Part shown: positions 1 to 8,947 of the stretch, in pieces
Numbering within the stretch: position 1 is the first letter of the stretch
Layout: every line of letters starts with the position of its first letter
NCBI GenBank assembly: GCA_023512345.1
Contig: JAILZT010000024.1
Location: 1-64,000, forward strand
Direction: 5' to 3'
DNA length: 64,000 nucleotides
DNA from: Paenibacillus sp.
GTDB taxonomy: Bacteria > Bacillota > Bacilli > Paenibacillales > Paenibacillaceae
Program-made: the position numbers and the translations under genes
The notes under the pieces: generated by a model
Seen by the model: the letters and a program-made list of their open reading frames with translations, nothing else
Told to the model about the DNA's origin: nothing
Database searches by the model: none

Positions 1-75
1 GGGGGGGGGGGTGGGTGGGGGGTGCTGGGGGAGCTGGGGAGTTGCTGAGTGGCTGAGCTGGGAGCTGGGGAGCTG
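1..75. repeat. G-rich low-complexity tract
   Basis: The window opens with eleven G residues, followed by degenerate copies of a GAGCTGGG-like unit up to about position 75. One strand is almost free of C, so it could form G-quadruplexes. It may be a real minisatellite or an assembly-edge artefact; sequence alone cannot decide. No open frame crosses it. Confidence 0.6.
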
Positions 76-151
76 GGTGAGATAAGTTGGAGTATGGGTG
101 TATATTGCTATATTTTTGGTTTTTAACTTCTAATGGACCACTTGTATGTTT

Positions 152-335
152 TAGTTGTACTTTATGCAACTAAAAGGCCGACGATTGTCTATAAAAGTAA
201 AATAGTTGCACTTTATACATCTATATATACGATTTCCAGCTCAAACACCAGCTAGAGCAGAAAATAAGTGTACAAAGTACAACTAAATACAAAATTAGCC
301 CCTTTATGATTTTTTTAGTGTAAAAAGTGCAACTA
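152..335. repeat. Four copies of a 20-21 bp intergenic palindromic repeat
   Basis: Four related elements lie at 152-172, 203-223, 267-285 and 316-335. Their consensus is close to TAGTTGYACTTTRTACAACTA. The first two read on the plus strand and the last two on the minus strand, so the block is itself roughly an inverted array. The first copy has perfect TAGTTG/CAACTA arms. The 1-535 stretch is AT-rich and otherwise holds no gene that I can support. Confidence 0.6.
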
Positions 336-535
336 TTTTATCCGATTTCTCTTGATTACGTTTGATTAGACTCGATTACTCTTAATTTCTATCTATTGGC
401 CCTCCCAAATTCCTCTTAATTTTCCTTTACGCCTCAACCTCACTCCTAGTTACTTATTATATTGTTCATACTCCATACTCTAATGCTCTATACCTCAATT
501 CTCAGCGAATTCGCCATTCGACAGACATCAAACTT

Positions 536-1204
536 CTAACCCAGATGATCCAACTGCATCATCTTCACTTCGTAGTATCTGACCCTCTCTCCCTTCTTAA
601 TTTGCTTCAAAAGCCCTTTCTCACACAGAGTGTTCAGCATCCTATAGGCCGTACGATAATTAATATGAAAATGATTAGTGACATCCTTAGGACGAAGGGG
701 TCTTCCAAGGGACCAGGCGAAACGCAGCACCTCCTTCTCCTCGGACAAAATATTCGTAACGTTGGATGGACGAGCTAAGTAAGGTGCCAGCACTAATTGC
801 AAAAGCATGCGGCATACCTCGGGACGTTGCTGAACATCATCGAAGGAAAAGTGGATCATTTTCCATCCCATCCCAGTTAGAAACGTTTCACGATTCACAG
901 CATAACTAAATTTCTCCCGATCCATTTCTTTAATGTGGCTTTGGAAGCCGTCACATTCTATTCCGAAACGACCGCCATTCTGCGGAAGATATGCAAAGTC
1001 TAAAAATTGCGATTTGCGATTCCAATCGTAAATTTCATACTCCGGGTGTAGATGCTCCAACGAGCCAAATAACGGCCACCATACATTTTGCAGCAACAAC
1101 TTCTCTGCGTAGTTATGTCCTCTAAGTAATCTACCTTTTCTTTCCCCTGCCCGCTGATGCTCGTGATGAGCTATAAATAAACTGTGTGCTTCTTCAAACT
1201 CCAT
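536..1204 (-). CDS. DUF559/Vsr-like PD-(D/E)XK protein with C-terminal winged helix
   Basis: A 222-residue protein. The centre carries a DUF559-like core, FLDFAYLP followed by GIECDG and a histidine, the acidic-residue pattern of the very-short-patch/DUF559 nuclease fold. The last ~65 residues resemble a winged helix-turn-helix (RPKDVTNHFHINYRTAYRMLN). The ATG at 1204 is chosen because GGGGAGGAG lies just upstream; the longer TTG at 1234 would start inside the upstream terminator. Nuclease activity is inferred from the fold only. DNA binding is likely; its target is unknown. It is a single-gene unit, isolated by the terminator before it. Confidence 0.6.
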   Translation of the reverse strand: MEFEEAHSLFIAHHEHQRAGERKGRLLRGHNYAEKLLLQNVWWPLFGSLEHLHPEYEIYDWNRKSQFLDFAYLPQNGGRFGIECDGFQSHIKEMDREKFSYAVNRETFLTGMGWKMIHFSFDDVQQRPEVCRMLLQLVLAPYLARPSNVTNILSEEKEVLRFAWSLGRPLRPKDVTNHFHINYRTAYRMLNTLCEKGLLKQIKKGERVRYYEVKMMQLDHLG

Positions 1205-1231
1205 CAAATGTATCTTCTCCTCCCCGCATAA

Positions 1232-1284
1232 CAAAAAAAGAACGCCCTCTATTCCGCAAAGTCATGCGGATAAAGGACGTTCTT
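1232..1284 (-). terminator. Rho-independent terminator
   Basis: Hairpin with arms at about 1238-1256 and 1265-1284 (AAGAACG paired with CGTTCTT, inner TCCGC paired with GCGGA). On the minus strand it is followed by a run of seven T. It would end transcripts from the CoA-binding protein gene and aroA. Confidence 0.8.
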
Positions 1285-1448
1285 CGTCTAAAGTTAGTAT
1301 ACCAAAAGTACCATCTGATTTCTAGAAACGTTTGGCCAATGCGCCGAGATGGTCTGGAGATTCCGGTATTCCGGAGGTTCTGGGTTCAGTTCCGGGTTCA
1401 GGGTTTCTGGCGTTCCACCAGCCCCGCTGCACCCGACCGCCTTCACAC

Positions 1449-1883
1449 CTAATTCCGACTGCGGCCCCGCATCGTGATAGCTTCTTCAACCTTGATGCAG
1501 CTGTCCATTATAGCTATCATGCCGTTCTCTGCGCAGATATCTGCAGCTTCTTGGTTGATAATCCCCTGCTGCAGCCACAACACGTTAGCGCCAATAGCGG
1601 CAGCCTCACGTGCGACTTCTGCGCAGTATTCACTCCGACGGAATACATTGACGATATCTACGGGTTCTGGGATTTCAGCTAAGGTGTGGTAGCATTTCTC
1701 GCCGAGAATTTCTCCGTCGACTGATGGGTTGACTGGAATAATACGGTACCCTCGGCTTTGCATCGCACCTGCAACCATATAGGATGTACGATCTGTCTTA
1801 TCTGATAGTCCAACAACAGCAATGTTACCGGCTGAAGCTAGAAGATCACCAATTTGATCTCTAGTCGGATTCTCAAAGCTCAT
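1449..1883 (-). CDS. CoA-binding domain protein (YccU-like)
   Basis: A 144-residue single-domain protein with the Rossmann-like CoA-binding fold: glycine-containing nucleotide loop IAVVGLSDK near residue 20, then IIPVNP and VDIVNVFR in the family's usual order. Length fits the YccU group, whose role is poorly known although binding of CoA or a related nucleotide is expected. It lies 39 bp downstream of aroA on the same strand and before a strong terminator, so the two are probably cotranscribed. Nothing suggests a catalytic function. Confidence 0.85.
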   Translation of the reverse strand: MSFENPTRDQIGDLLASAGNIAVVGLSDKTDRTSYMVAGAMQSRGYRIIPVNPSVDGEILGEKCYHTLAEIPEPVDIVNVFRRSEYCAEVAREAAAIGANVLWLQQGIINQEAADICAENGMIAIMDSCIKVEEAITMRGRSRN

Positions 1884-1922
1884 TTGGATTCACCCTTTCA
1901 AAGGTTAGAAATTGACGTTAAT

Positions 1923-3215
1923 TTAGTTTACCCATTCTACATTCGCACCAAGCGCCCGCAGGTGATCAAAATACTGCGGATACGATTTGGCAACATGATG
2001 TGCATCCTTTATGACCAACGGTTGCCGTGCACGCAGTCCTACTACGGTGAGTGCCATGATGACGCGGTGATCATAATGTGCATTAATTGTCACGCCGCCT
2101 TCAACGCCTTCCGGCATCCCATGCACGATGATTTCATCACGGCGTTCCTCCACCTTCGCACCCGCCCGGGTCAGCTCCGCAAGGTAATCCGTAATACGGT
2201 CACATTCCTTATACCGTAGATTCTCAACATTATAAAAGCGTGAAGTGCCTTCTGCGAAAACTGCTGCAGCAACCATTGCTAGGACGGCATCGGTAGCGGC
2301 ATCACCGTCAAATTCAACGGCCTTAAGGATACCTGTTCCCTTAACATGAACAATCCCATCCTCATGAGTAAGGGGTACTTCCATCATACGAAGCACATCA
2401 ACGATGGCTCTTTCTCCCTGTTTGCTCTTTTCCGCCAGACGGTGGATTTTCACATCAGATTTCGTGACTGCAGCGGCAGCAAGTACTGCCGCAGAGCCTG
2501 GGTAGTCTCCCTGTACGGTATACGATTTGGCTGCATATGCTTGACGACCCGGAACCTTGAAGGACATATAATCATCTGCTGCATGCACGACAATCCCTGC
2601 CTGCTCAAGAACCTCAAGTGTCTGCCCAACAACTACCTTAGACTTCAGATCATCCAGCACAATAATCTCGCTATCTTCATTAAGAAGTGGAGTCAAAAAG
2701 AGCAGCGCGCTTAAATATTGAGAGCTGACTGCACCCGATACCGTAATTTTACCGCCAACTGGGTTTCCACCTCTAATAGTAATAGGCAGTCTGCCTTCAT
2801 TATGATCAACCTCGACTCCAAGCTGACCTAGCGCTGTAATCAGGTCATCATGTGGACGTTTACCGAGGGAATCAGGATACGTATTTACGAATGTTACTTC
2901 TGGACAGAGTGCAGCCACCGCCATTAGAAAGCGCAGGACAGCACCAGCGTTACCCACATTCAACTCCTTGACATTTCGGGGGTGGCGCCCAAATCCCTGA
3001 ATGACAATTTTCTCGTCATCTTCGGTTAGTTCTGCACCCAAATCAGCAATACATCGACGAATGGCATCGCTGTCCTCGCTGTGCGCTGGATGATAGATCG
3101 TGCTGACACCTTCAGATAATGCAGCTACTAGCAAATATCGAGTCGTATAATTTTTGGATGAAAGGGCTCCAAATTCTCCAAGCAAGGATGGCGTAGGCCT
3201 AACAATAACGTCCAT
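1923..3215 (-). CDS. aroA: 3-phosphoshikimate 1-carboxyvinyltransferase (EPSP synthase)
   Basis: A 430-residue cytoplasmic enzyme that joins shikimate-3-phosphate and phosphoenolpyruvate in the sixth step of the shikimate pathway. Visible motifs: SSK near residue 21, GNAG at 88-91, SSQY at 164-167, DYPGS near 240 and KECDRI near 340. It is divergent: after GNAG the two positions matching E. coli Thr97 and Pro101 are Ala92 and Phe96. ATG start with AAAGGAG upstream. The shikimate kinase gene lies about 0.4 kb away on the same strand beyond the oppositely oriented rhodanese, supporting the pathway call. The residues Ala92/Phe96 may affect inhibitor sensitivity (inference). Confidence 0.9.
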   Translation of the reverse strand: MDVIVRPTPSLLGEFGALSSKNYTTRYLLVAALSEGVSTIYHPAHSEDSDAIRRCIADLGAELTEDDEKIVIQGFGRHPRNVKELNVGNAGAVLRFLMAVAALCPEVTFVNTYPDSLGKRPHDDLITALGQLGVEVDHNEGRLPITIRGGNPVGGKITVSGAVSSQYLSALLFLTPLLNEDSEIIVLDDLKSKVVVGQTLEVLEQAGIVVHAADDYMSFKVPGRQAYAAKSYTVQGDYPGSAAVLAAAAVTKSDVKIHRLAEKSKQGERAIVDVLRMMEVPLTHEDGIVHVKGTGILKAVEFDGDAATDAVLAMVAAAVFAEGTSRFYNVENLRYKECDRITDYLAELTRAGAKVEERRDEIIVHGMPEGVEGGVTINAHYDHRVIMALTVVGLRARQPLVIKDAHHVAKSYPQYFDHLRALGANVEWVN

Positions 3216-3261
3216 AGTTAAATCTCTCCTTTAATATGTGAAGTTTATATGTAAGCTTCGT

Positions 3262-3295
3262 TTGACAGTGCATTCCGGGCTTGTGGTATTATAGT
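3262..3295 (+). promoter_or_regulatory. Putative sigma-A promoter of the rhodanese gene
   Basis: TTGACA at 3262-3267 and TATTAT at 3287-3292, separated by a longer-than-ideal 19 bp spacer. It lies 30-60 bp before the start codon at 3327, in the divergent gap with aroA. Confidence 0.45.
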
Positions 3296-3326
3296 ATCAA
3301 TCTTCTGACGAAATGAGGTCACATCC

Positions 3327-3626
3327 ATGAATAATATCCCCCAAATCACAGCTGAAGAATTACGCCAGCGTATTATAGCAGGTGAAGACCTTGTTCTAAT
3401 CGACGTTCGGGAAGATGATGAGGTTGCTCTCGGAATGATCCAAGGAGCACTGCATATCCCAATGGGTGAGATCCCCTACCGCACTGATGATATAACAAAT
3501 GAAGCCGAGGTTATCTTTATTTGCCGTTCCGGTGCCCGTAGTCAGCGTGTCTGTGAATTTCTTCAGAGCCAAGGCTATGACAAGACTGCCAACCTCAGCG
3601 GCGGCATGATAGAATGGAACACTTAA
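3327..3626 (+). CDS. Single-domain rhodanese-like sulfurtransferase
   Basis: A 99-residue protein covering exactly one rhodanese domain. It shows LIDVRE near residue 24, the active-site loop CRSGAR with catalytic Cys66, and SGGMIEW at the C-terminus. Expected role is sulfur transfer from persulfides in the cytoplasm; the physiological acceptor cannot be read from sequence. GAGG lies 8-11 bp before the ATG. It is divergent from aroA and convergent with aroK, with only 4 bp between the two stop codons. Confidence 0.92.
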   Translation: MNNIPQITAEELRQRIIAGEDLVLIDVREDDEVALGMIQGALHIPMGEIPYRTDDITNEAEVIFICRSGARSQRVCEFLQSQGYDKTANLSGGMIEWNT

Positions 3627-3630
3627 AAGC

Positions 3631-4182
3631 TCAACCGCGGTAGTGCATTAAAATATGTTGCGACACTTGTGCCGCACTAAGTCCCGATGTATCGACTGTG
3701 CAATGCGCGAAGAGGTAAGCATCCTTACGTTGCTCCAATAGGCGTTTGACCCGTTCTTCCGCGTTGCCAGCGAGCAGCGGACGATTAGCATCTGCACCCA
3801 CACGTGAAATAATTTCCTCAGCAGAAGCAGTCAACGCGACTACCAACCCACTCGTAAGCATTAATGATGTGTTCTCATGAGCTAGAACCGATCCCCCGCC
3901 CGTTGAAATTACATTACCTTCATTCAAAAGAGCCCGCTTCAGCATAGCACTCTCTACCTTGCGGAAATACTCTTCACCACTATTCGTGAATATTTTAGGA
4001 ATACTGCGACCCTCATGCTCTACAATCATATGATCCAAATCCACAAATTCATAGCCCAACGTCTCAGCCACGAGCATACCTACTGTTGATTTGCCTGTCC
4101 CCATCATTCCAACCAGGATAATGTTACCCCTTGCCTGATCGCTGACTAAGCTCACTTCTTGTTCTTCTGTATCCCCAGTCAT
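3631..4182 (-). CDS. aroK: Shikimate kinase
   Basis: A 183-residue P-loop kinase that phosphorylates shikimate with ATP, directly supplying the AroA substrate. Walker A is GMMGTGKST near residue 25-33, followed by VDLD (substrate/Mg site), the substrate-binding Arg in YFRKVE, GGGSV near 95 and the lid arginine in RPLL. About 15 extra N-terminal residues precede the core. Its last codons almost touch the convergent rhodanese gene. Confidence 0.93.
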   Translation of the reverse strand: MTGDTEEQEVSLVSDQARGNIILVGMMGTGKSTVGMLVAETLGYEFVDLDHMIVEHEGRSIPKIFTNSGEEYFRKVESAMLKRALLNEGNVISTGGGSVLAHENTSLMLTSGLVVALTASAEEIISRVGADANRPLLAGNAEERVKRLLEQRKDAYLFAHCTVDTSGLSAAQVSQHILMHYRG

Positions 4183-4278
4183 GACTACCCTCCAAGCGCG
4201 ACATTTGTCATATCATAACACAGGGTTAAAACTTTAGACAACGTGCTTCTTAAGGCTTATATATAGATCAGATGGTAT

Positions 4279-4322
4279 AAAAAAGGCCCGAAAGCACCGC
4301 TAAGGCGGAAACTTCCAGGCCA
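4279..4322 (-). terminator. Terminator downstream of gnd
   Basis: Outer stem GGCC(T)/GGGCC and inner stem CCGC/GCGG, followed on the minus strand by TTTTTT. It ends the gnd transcript. Confidence 0.8.
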
Positions 4323-4340
4323 CTTCGAACGATCAAAATA

Positions 4341-5753
4341 TTACTCAGACAACCAGTTGTGGTGGAATACGCCTTCTTTGTCCACACGTTTGAAGGTGTG
4401 AGCTCCGAAGTAGTCGCGTTGTGCCTGAAGCAAATTAGCTGGAAGACGTTCTGTACGGTAGCTGTCATAGTAAGCCAGAGCACTTGCAAAACCAGGAACC
4501 GGGATTCCAAGGGTTACTGCAGATGCAATAACTTTACGCCAAGCTTCTTGGTAAGAAGTCATGATGTCCTTGAAGAACGGATCAAGCAGCAGGTTTTTCA
4601 AGTCTGCATTGTTCTCGTAAGCATCTGTGATATTTTGAAGGAAGCGGGAACGGATAATGCAGCCTCCGCGCCAGATTTTTGCCAAGTTACCGTAATTCAG
4701 ATCCCAACCGTATTCATCGGAAGCTACACGAAGCTGTGCAAAACCTTGGGCGTAAGAAACGATTTTACTTGCGAAAAGAGCCTTGCGAACGTTCTCGATA
4801 AACTCAGCCTTGTCGCCTTGGAAAGGCTCCGTTGCAGGACCGCTTAACACTTTGCTAGCTTCAACACGCTCATCCTTCATTGCTGAGAGGAAACGGGAGA
4901 ATACGGATTCTGTAATCATGGACAAAGGCACGCCGAGATCAAGGGAGCTTTGGCTAGTCCATTTGCCTGTACCTTTTTGGCCGGCAGAATCCAGAATAAC
5001 ATCAACCATAGGTTTGCCTGTTTCTTCATCGTACTGTGCAAAGATATCTGTAGTGATCTCGATCAAATAGCTGTCGAGTTCGCCTTTGTTCCATTCTTTG
5101 AAGATGTTGTGAAGTTCTTTAGCATCCAGACCTAATACGTCCTTCAGCAATTGATAAGCTTCACAGATCAACTGCATGTCACCGTACTCGATACCGTTAT
5201 GCACCATTTTCACATAGTGTCCGGCACCATCCGGTCCAATATATGTACAGCAAGGTTCTCCATCTACTTTGGCTGAAATCGCAGTAAGAATTGGCTCTAC
5301 GAGCTTATATGCGCTTTCTTGACCCCCAGGCATAATGGAAGGTCCTTTAAGAGCGCCTTCTTCACCACCGGAAACTCCGGTTCCGATGAAACGGAATCCT
5401 TGTTCTTCCAGCTCTTTACTGCGACGAACGGTATCAGGGAAATAAGCGTTACCGCCATCAATAATGATATCGCCTTGGTCTAGAAAAGGAATCAACTGCT
5501 CAATTGTGGAGTCCGTTGCTTTTCCTGCTTGAACCATAATTAGAATCTTGCGTGGTGTTTCCAAAGATTGAACGAATTCCTCAACCGAAAAAGCACCTGT
5601 TAGGTTTTTGCCTTGCGCTTCGCTTAGAAGATCATGTGTCTTCTCCGGAGAACGGTTAAAAACAGATACAGAAAATCCTCTGCTCTCGATGTTCAGAGCC
5701 AAATTCTTGCCCATTACCGCCAAGCCAATAACGCCGATTTGTTGTTTTGCCAT
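4341..5753 (-). CDS. gnd: 6-phosphogluconate dehydrogenase (decarboxylating)
   Basis: 470 residues, the normal length for the family. It oxidises 6-phosphogluconate to ribulose 5-phosphate, CO2 and NADPH in the pentose phosphate pathway. Seen: N-terminal Rossmann motif GVIGLAVMGKNLALN, substrate/catalytic segment GAGHYVKMVHNGIEYGDMQ, and the family signature ILDSAGQKGTGKW. The ATG at 5753 is used because GGTGGAGGA sits just upstream; a longer frame to 5822 lacks such a site. Monocistronic with its own terminator. Confidence 0.95.
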   Translation of the reverse strand: MAKQQIGVIGLAVMGKNLALNIESRGFSVSVFNRSPEKTHDLLSEAQGKNLTGAFSVEEFVQSLETPRKILIMVQAGKATDSTIEQLIPFLDQGDIIIDGGNAYFPDTVRRSKELEEQGFRFIGTGVSGGEEGALKGPSIMPGGQESAYKLVEPILTAISAKVDGEPCCTYIGPDGAGHYVKMVHNGIEYGDMQLICEAYQLLKDVLGLDAKELHNIFKEWNKGELDSYLIEITTDIFAQYDEETGKPMVDVILDSAGQKGTGKWTSQSSLDLGVPLSMITESVFSRFLSAMKDERVEASKVLSGPATEPFQGDKAEFIENVRKALFASKIVSYAQGFAQLRVASDEYGWDLNYGNLAKIWRGGCIIRSRFLQNITDAYENNADLKNLLLDPFFKDIMTSYQEAWRKVIASAVTLGIPVPGFASALAYYDSYRTERLPANLLQAQRDYFGAHTFKRVDKEGVFHHNWLSE

Positions 5754-5977
5754 CTGGTCCTCCACCCTTTGCACCCTATATTTTTTGTGTGTAATCCATT
5801 TCTCACAGAACAAGGATACCATCCTTTAGAAGCTACAGCAAAGCTCGTCCTGCATTAAGAGATCAATTTCATTGACAAAGCATTATGTTAGGAAATTGAA
5901 TCCACAATGTAACCATTTTAACGCTTTTGTCGACAGAAGTGAACCCCCGCAAGCAAGTTGTAGCACAAAAGTAAGAC

Positions 5978-5994
5978 ATCCCGTTACGGGGATG
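5978..5994 (-). terminator. Probable terminator
   Basis: CATCCC/GGGATG hairpin just after the 6011-6616 gene, with a modest T-rich tail (TCTTACTTTTG) on the minus strand. Confidence 0.5.
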
Positions 5995-6010
5995 CCTGAG
6001 TTTTCTCCTG

Positions 6011-6616
6011 TTACTCTGCCGACCATTCAAGCTTTCTTAACTCATTTGCCAAATACCCCAGCTTTATCTTGCACTTCTCAGCCTTGGGTATATCTTCTGA
6101 CTGAAGAGCTTCATTTAATTGATCGAGCTGCTCGTCAACCTCAATTCTGCGCTGCAGTATCCGCTCTTCGCCTTCACTGGAATAATATAGCTTGGTAAGC
6201 TCTTGATCCGTAAGCAGAGGTCCTTTCTGGAAGACCACTCGCTGCTGATAACCAGATATCTCCACTAGTCGAATCACCTCACCGAACATAATATTCTCAA
6301 TGATAATCTGGCGATCACGAAAACGTTTGACAACAGCATGCCCGCGCATATCACCGATCAGCTTCTCCATCCACTCTGCCAGACGTGCATCACGAATCAT
6401 GTAGTCACCGACCAGTTTATAGCCTTCTCTAATTCGCTGAAACCGCAGCTTCACCAGTTTACGACCGGTGCGAACGGAGATCACAAAGATATTCTCACTC
6501 TCGCTCCAGAATAGGGAATACCCATCTTGGATCAGATCCTTAATCAAATCTTGAATATGTTGGCGTTCGAACCGGAGCTCCAAATTGCAATATTCCACTT
6601 CAATATTTTTGTTCAC
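6011..6616 (-). CDS. Hypothetical protein, 201 aa
   Basis: I do not recognise this family with confidence. The product is soluble, rich in Arg, Glu and Ile, with no signal peptide or membrane helix; the last ~60 residues (ERILQRRIEVDEQLDQLNEAL onward) are strongly helical and probably a coiled coil. The start is taken as GTG at 6616 because TAGGGGGGAG lies 5-14 bp upstream; the frame stays open to 6736 but without a ribosome site. Divergent from the DUF1054 gene. Confidence 0.7.
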   Translation of the reverse strand: MNKNIEVEYCNLELRFERQHIQDLIKDLIQDGYSLFWSESENIFVISVRTGRKLVKLRFQRIREGYKLVGDYMIRDARLAEWMEKLIGDMRGHAVVKRFRDRQIIIENIMFGEVIRLVEISGYQQRVVFQKGPLLTDQELTKLYYSSEGEERILQRRIEVDEQLDQLNEALQSEDIPKAEKCKIKLGYLANELRKLEWSAE

Positions 6617-6889
6617 GGCACTCCCCCCTAAAAGCTTTGCACCCGGCAAAGCCGACTTGGTAAGCATCTGCTTAAATACGAGAGTCAAACGGACTGCCGG
6701 ACCTCCACTTGTTATGAATTTCCTTTTTGCGTTCATTCTGTACTTATTTTATACTTCAGTTTATGTAGCGGTAACTTGGTTTATTGACTATTTTTACCCG
6801 CAACGGGACTTCTCCAAACTTTTTCTTTAATAATAACCATAGTTTGGTAAAAAATGAAGATTACCGATTAAATCTAGGAGGTGGCATCG

Positions 6890-7513
6890 ATGGCATTTAC
6901 CGGTTTTACAGCAGAAGACTTCGAAGTATTTGATATTCCAGGCCTTGAGCCACGAATGGATGCCTTAATCTCACGGGTACGCCCTAAGTTGACTGAACTC
7001 GGCTCGGAATTAGCTCCTCTACTCTCTGCACTTTGTGGAGAAGAAATGTTTCCTCATGTAGCTAAGCATGCTCGACGAACCGTTCACGCTCCACAGGATA
7101 CTTGGGTAGCTTGGGGACCTAACAAACGCGGATATAAGGCTCTCCCGCATTTTCAAGTTGGCATGTTCAACAGCCATTTATTTATTGTGTTTGCAATCAT
7201 CTATGAGAGTGAGAACAAACTTGTTTTTGCCAATGCGCTTACCAACCATATCTCTGATATCCGCAAAAAGCTTCCCGGTAAATTTTTCTGGTCTACAGAC
7301 CATCTGGATCCCCGGGGAACGCCGCATTCAGACATGAGCAATGAGCAATTTGCGGAGTTATCACGCAAGCTAACACAAGTTAAAAAGGGTGAAGTCACTT
7401 GTGGTTTGCGATTGGATAAGGACGATCTGATCCTTAAAGATGGCGAAGGTCTATTGAACGTAATACAGGAGACCTTCGAAACACTGCTTCCCCTGTATCG
7501 CATGTCATTTTAA
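6890..7513 (+). CDS. DUF1054 (UPF0637, YktB-like) protein
   Basis: A 207-residue soluble protein matching the Firmicute UPF0637/YktB family: FTAEDFEVFDI at the N-terminus, HVAKHARRTVHAPQDTWVAWG and KALPHFQVG in the middle. Function of the family is unknown. The ATG at 6890 follows AGGAGGTG at 6876-6883; the in-frame GTG at 6881 overlaps that site and is rejected. Ends at a strong bidirectional terminator shared with the MFS gene. Confidence 0.88.
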   Translation: MAFTGFTAEDFEVFDIPGLEPRMDALISRVRPKLTELGSELAPLLSALCGEEMFPHVAKHARRTVHAPQDTWVAWGPNKRGYKALPHFQVGMFNSHLFIVFAIIYESENKLVFANALTNHISDIRKKLPGKFFWSTDHLDPRGTPHSDMSNEQFAELSRKLTQVKKGEVTCGLRLDKDDLILKDGEGLLNVIQETFETLLPLYRMSF

Positions 7514-7530
7514 TCTTTATAGGCTGGCAA

Positions 7531-7577
7531 TTAAAAGCCGCTGGTTCACCGTACATCGGTGACCAGCGGCTTTTTAA
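7531..7577. terminator. Bidirectional terminator
   Basis: AAAAGCCGCTGGTTCACCG pairs almost perfectly with CGGTGACCAGCGGCTTTT. It serves both convergent genes. Confidence 0.92.
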
Positions 7578-8857
7578 TGTGATCCTGCTTTCAGCTTCGT
7601 TCTATGAACAATAAGGAGATGCAGAATGAACAGCAACAGCATAACGATTGCACTTGCTAAAAACGGTGTACCATGTCCAACCGTATCCCACAACTTACCG
7701 GATAATACAGGGCCCGCCACCATGCCTGAGCCTTGCAAAGTTAGAAATAAGCCCCACACCGTTCCTCTTTCACCTTTAGGAATCTGTTTGGCCAAAAAGG
7801 CATTCCATGCCGGAAGGATTAGCGCATAGCTAATTCCGACCAAACTTACCGCGACAAATGCCAGAGGCAGCCAACGCACCTGTGAGAACAGGGCTAACGA
7901 AGCAGCCGCAAGGAGAAAACCCACATTCAGAAACGCCGAAGTTCCAATTCTATCCACCCATTTGCCAGCAGGAATCAGAGCCAGTACTGTAATACCACCC
8001 CCCGCTATTAGCAGAAGACTGAATTGATTAGGCGTTACATGAAGTTCAGTGCGGGCAAACAATGTGACTACCGGTGTCATAAGTCCTATGGCAAAAGCCT
8101 GTAAAAACAAAGCAGGATATAGAAGACGGCTCACCTTGAGCGTAGTTTTAACCTGGTGAAGCGTTCTTTTTAGACTCTCCAAAGGCTTAAGCTTCTTACG
8201 AGCCCCAAGAGTTCCTTCTGTTTGTCCATCTGAGCTCGAATGATGACCATGGCCAATGCGAGAAGGGAGAAGCAGAGCAACCCCTACGACAACCACAGCG
8301 CAACCAAGTAGTACCAGGAAGGCCACCCTGTAGCCTTGACCCCCATGATCCATTAAAAAATTAACGGTTATGGGACCGATTCCCGTTCCTGCAAGTGAAG
8401 CCATCTCCACAGCCCCCATAGCCGCCCCGCTGCTCCCGCTCTTAGTAGAACCTGCAAGATCCGTTACGCCGGTCATTACACATGGCCATAGCGGAGATGT
8501 TCCTATACCAAGAATAAGACAGGCCACAGAGAGCCATACTGCGTCCGTAGCGTAGATAATCATGGTTACAGCCAGAACGATAAGAAGAAGTGCTCCGGTC
8601 ATCGTCCAGCGAAACCCTATTCTCTCCATGATCCAGCCCGATGGGCTGCGGAATACATTATCACCCAGGTATTGCAAGGCGAAGGCGAAACCAACAATAG
8701 TCACCGACAGCCCAAGAATATTCTCCATATAAACCGGGAGCAAAGCAACAAGCAGTGAACCCTTTACAAACTCAACTAAAAAGATGATAACCCACATCTT
8801 GACGATAAAAGGTGAGGCCAAATTAATATGCGTACGTTGTTCAGCAGTGCCTGGCAT
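7574..8857 (-). CDS. MFS transporter
   Basis: About 427 residues with twelve hydrophobic segments split by a charged cytoplasmic loop around residues 205-235 (includes a His/Ser-rich stretch). The first half carries RSPSGWIMERIG and the second half GKWVDRIG, the paired loop 2-3/8-9 motifs of the major facilitator superfamily. Substrate unknown; drug-efflux type is the likely class. Start: ATG 8857 with AGGATGTG upstream is preferred over ATG 8884, which has no ribosome site. Divergent from the SpeA-like gene. Confidence 0.85.
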   Translation of the reverse strand: MPGTAEQRTHINLASPFIVKMWVIIFLVEFVKGSLLVALLPVYMENILGLSVTIVGFAFALQYLGDNVFRSPSGWIMERIGFRWTMTGALLLIVLAVTMIIYATDAVWLSVACLILGIGTSPLWPCVMTGVTDLAGSTKSGSSGAAMGAVEMASLAGTGIGPITVNFLMDHGGQGYRVAFLVLLGCAVVVVGVALLLPSRIGHGHHSSSDGQTEGTLGARKKLKPLESLKRTLHQVKTTLKVSRLLYPALFLQAFAIGLMTPVVTLFARTELHVTPNQFSLLLIAGGGITVLALIPAGKWVDRIGTSAFLNVGFLLAAASLALFSQVRWLPLAFVAVSLVGISYALILPAWNAFLAKQIPKGERGTVWGLFLTLQGSGMVAGPVLSGKLWDTVGHGTPFLASAIVMLLLFILHLLIVHRTKLKAGSH

Positions 8858-8947
8858 TCTATCACATCCTAGTATTATGGTCATTGTTTTGTTATACTGA
8901 TGCTTGCCCTAAAAATTACTCTTCGCGAAAGGTTGTGACAGCATTAA

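Noticed and set aside
1186..1682. Two plus-strand frames over the terminator and CoA-binding gene
   Set aside because: They overlap a clear terminator and a recognised gene, and show no family features.
7201..7503. 100-residue minus-strand frame in the DUF1054 gene
   Set aside because: Antisense shadow with Ser/Leu/Arg bias typical of a non-coding frame.
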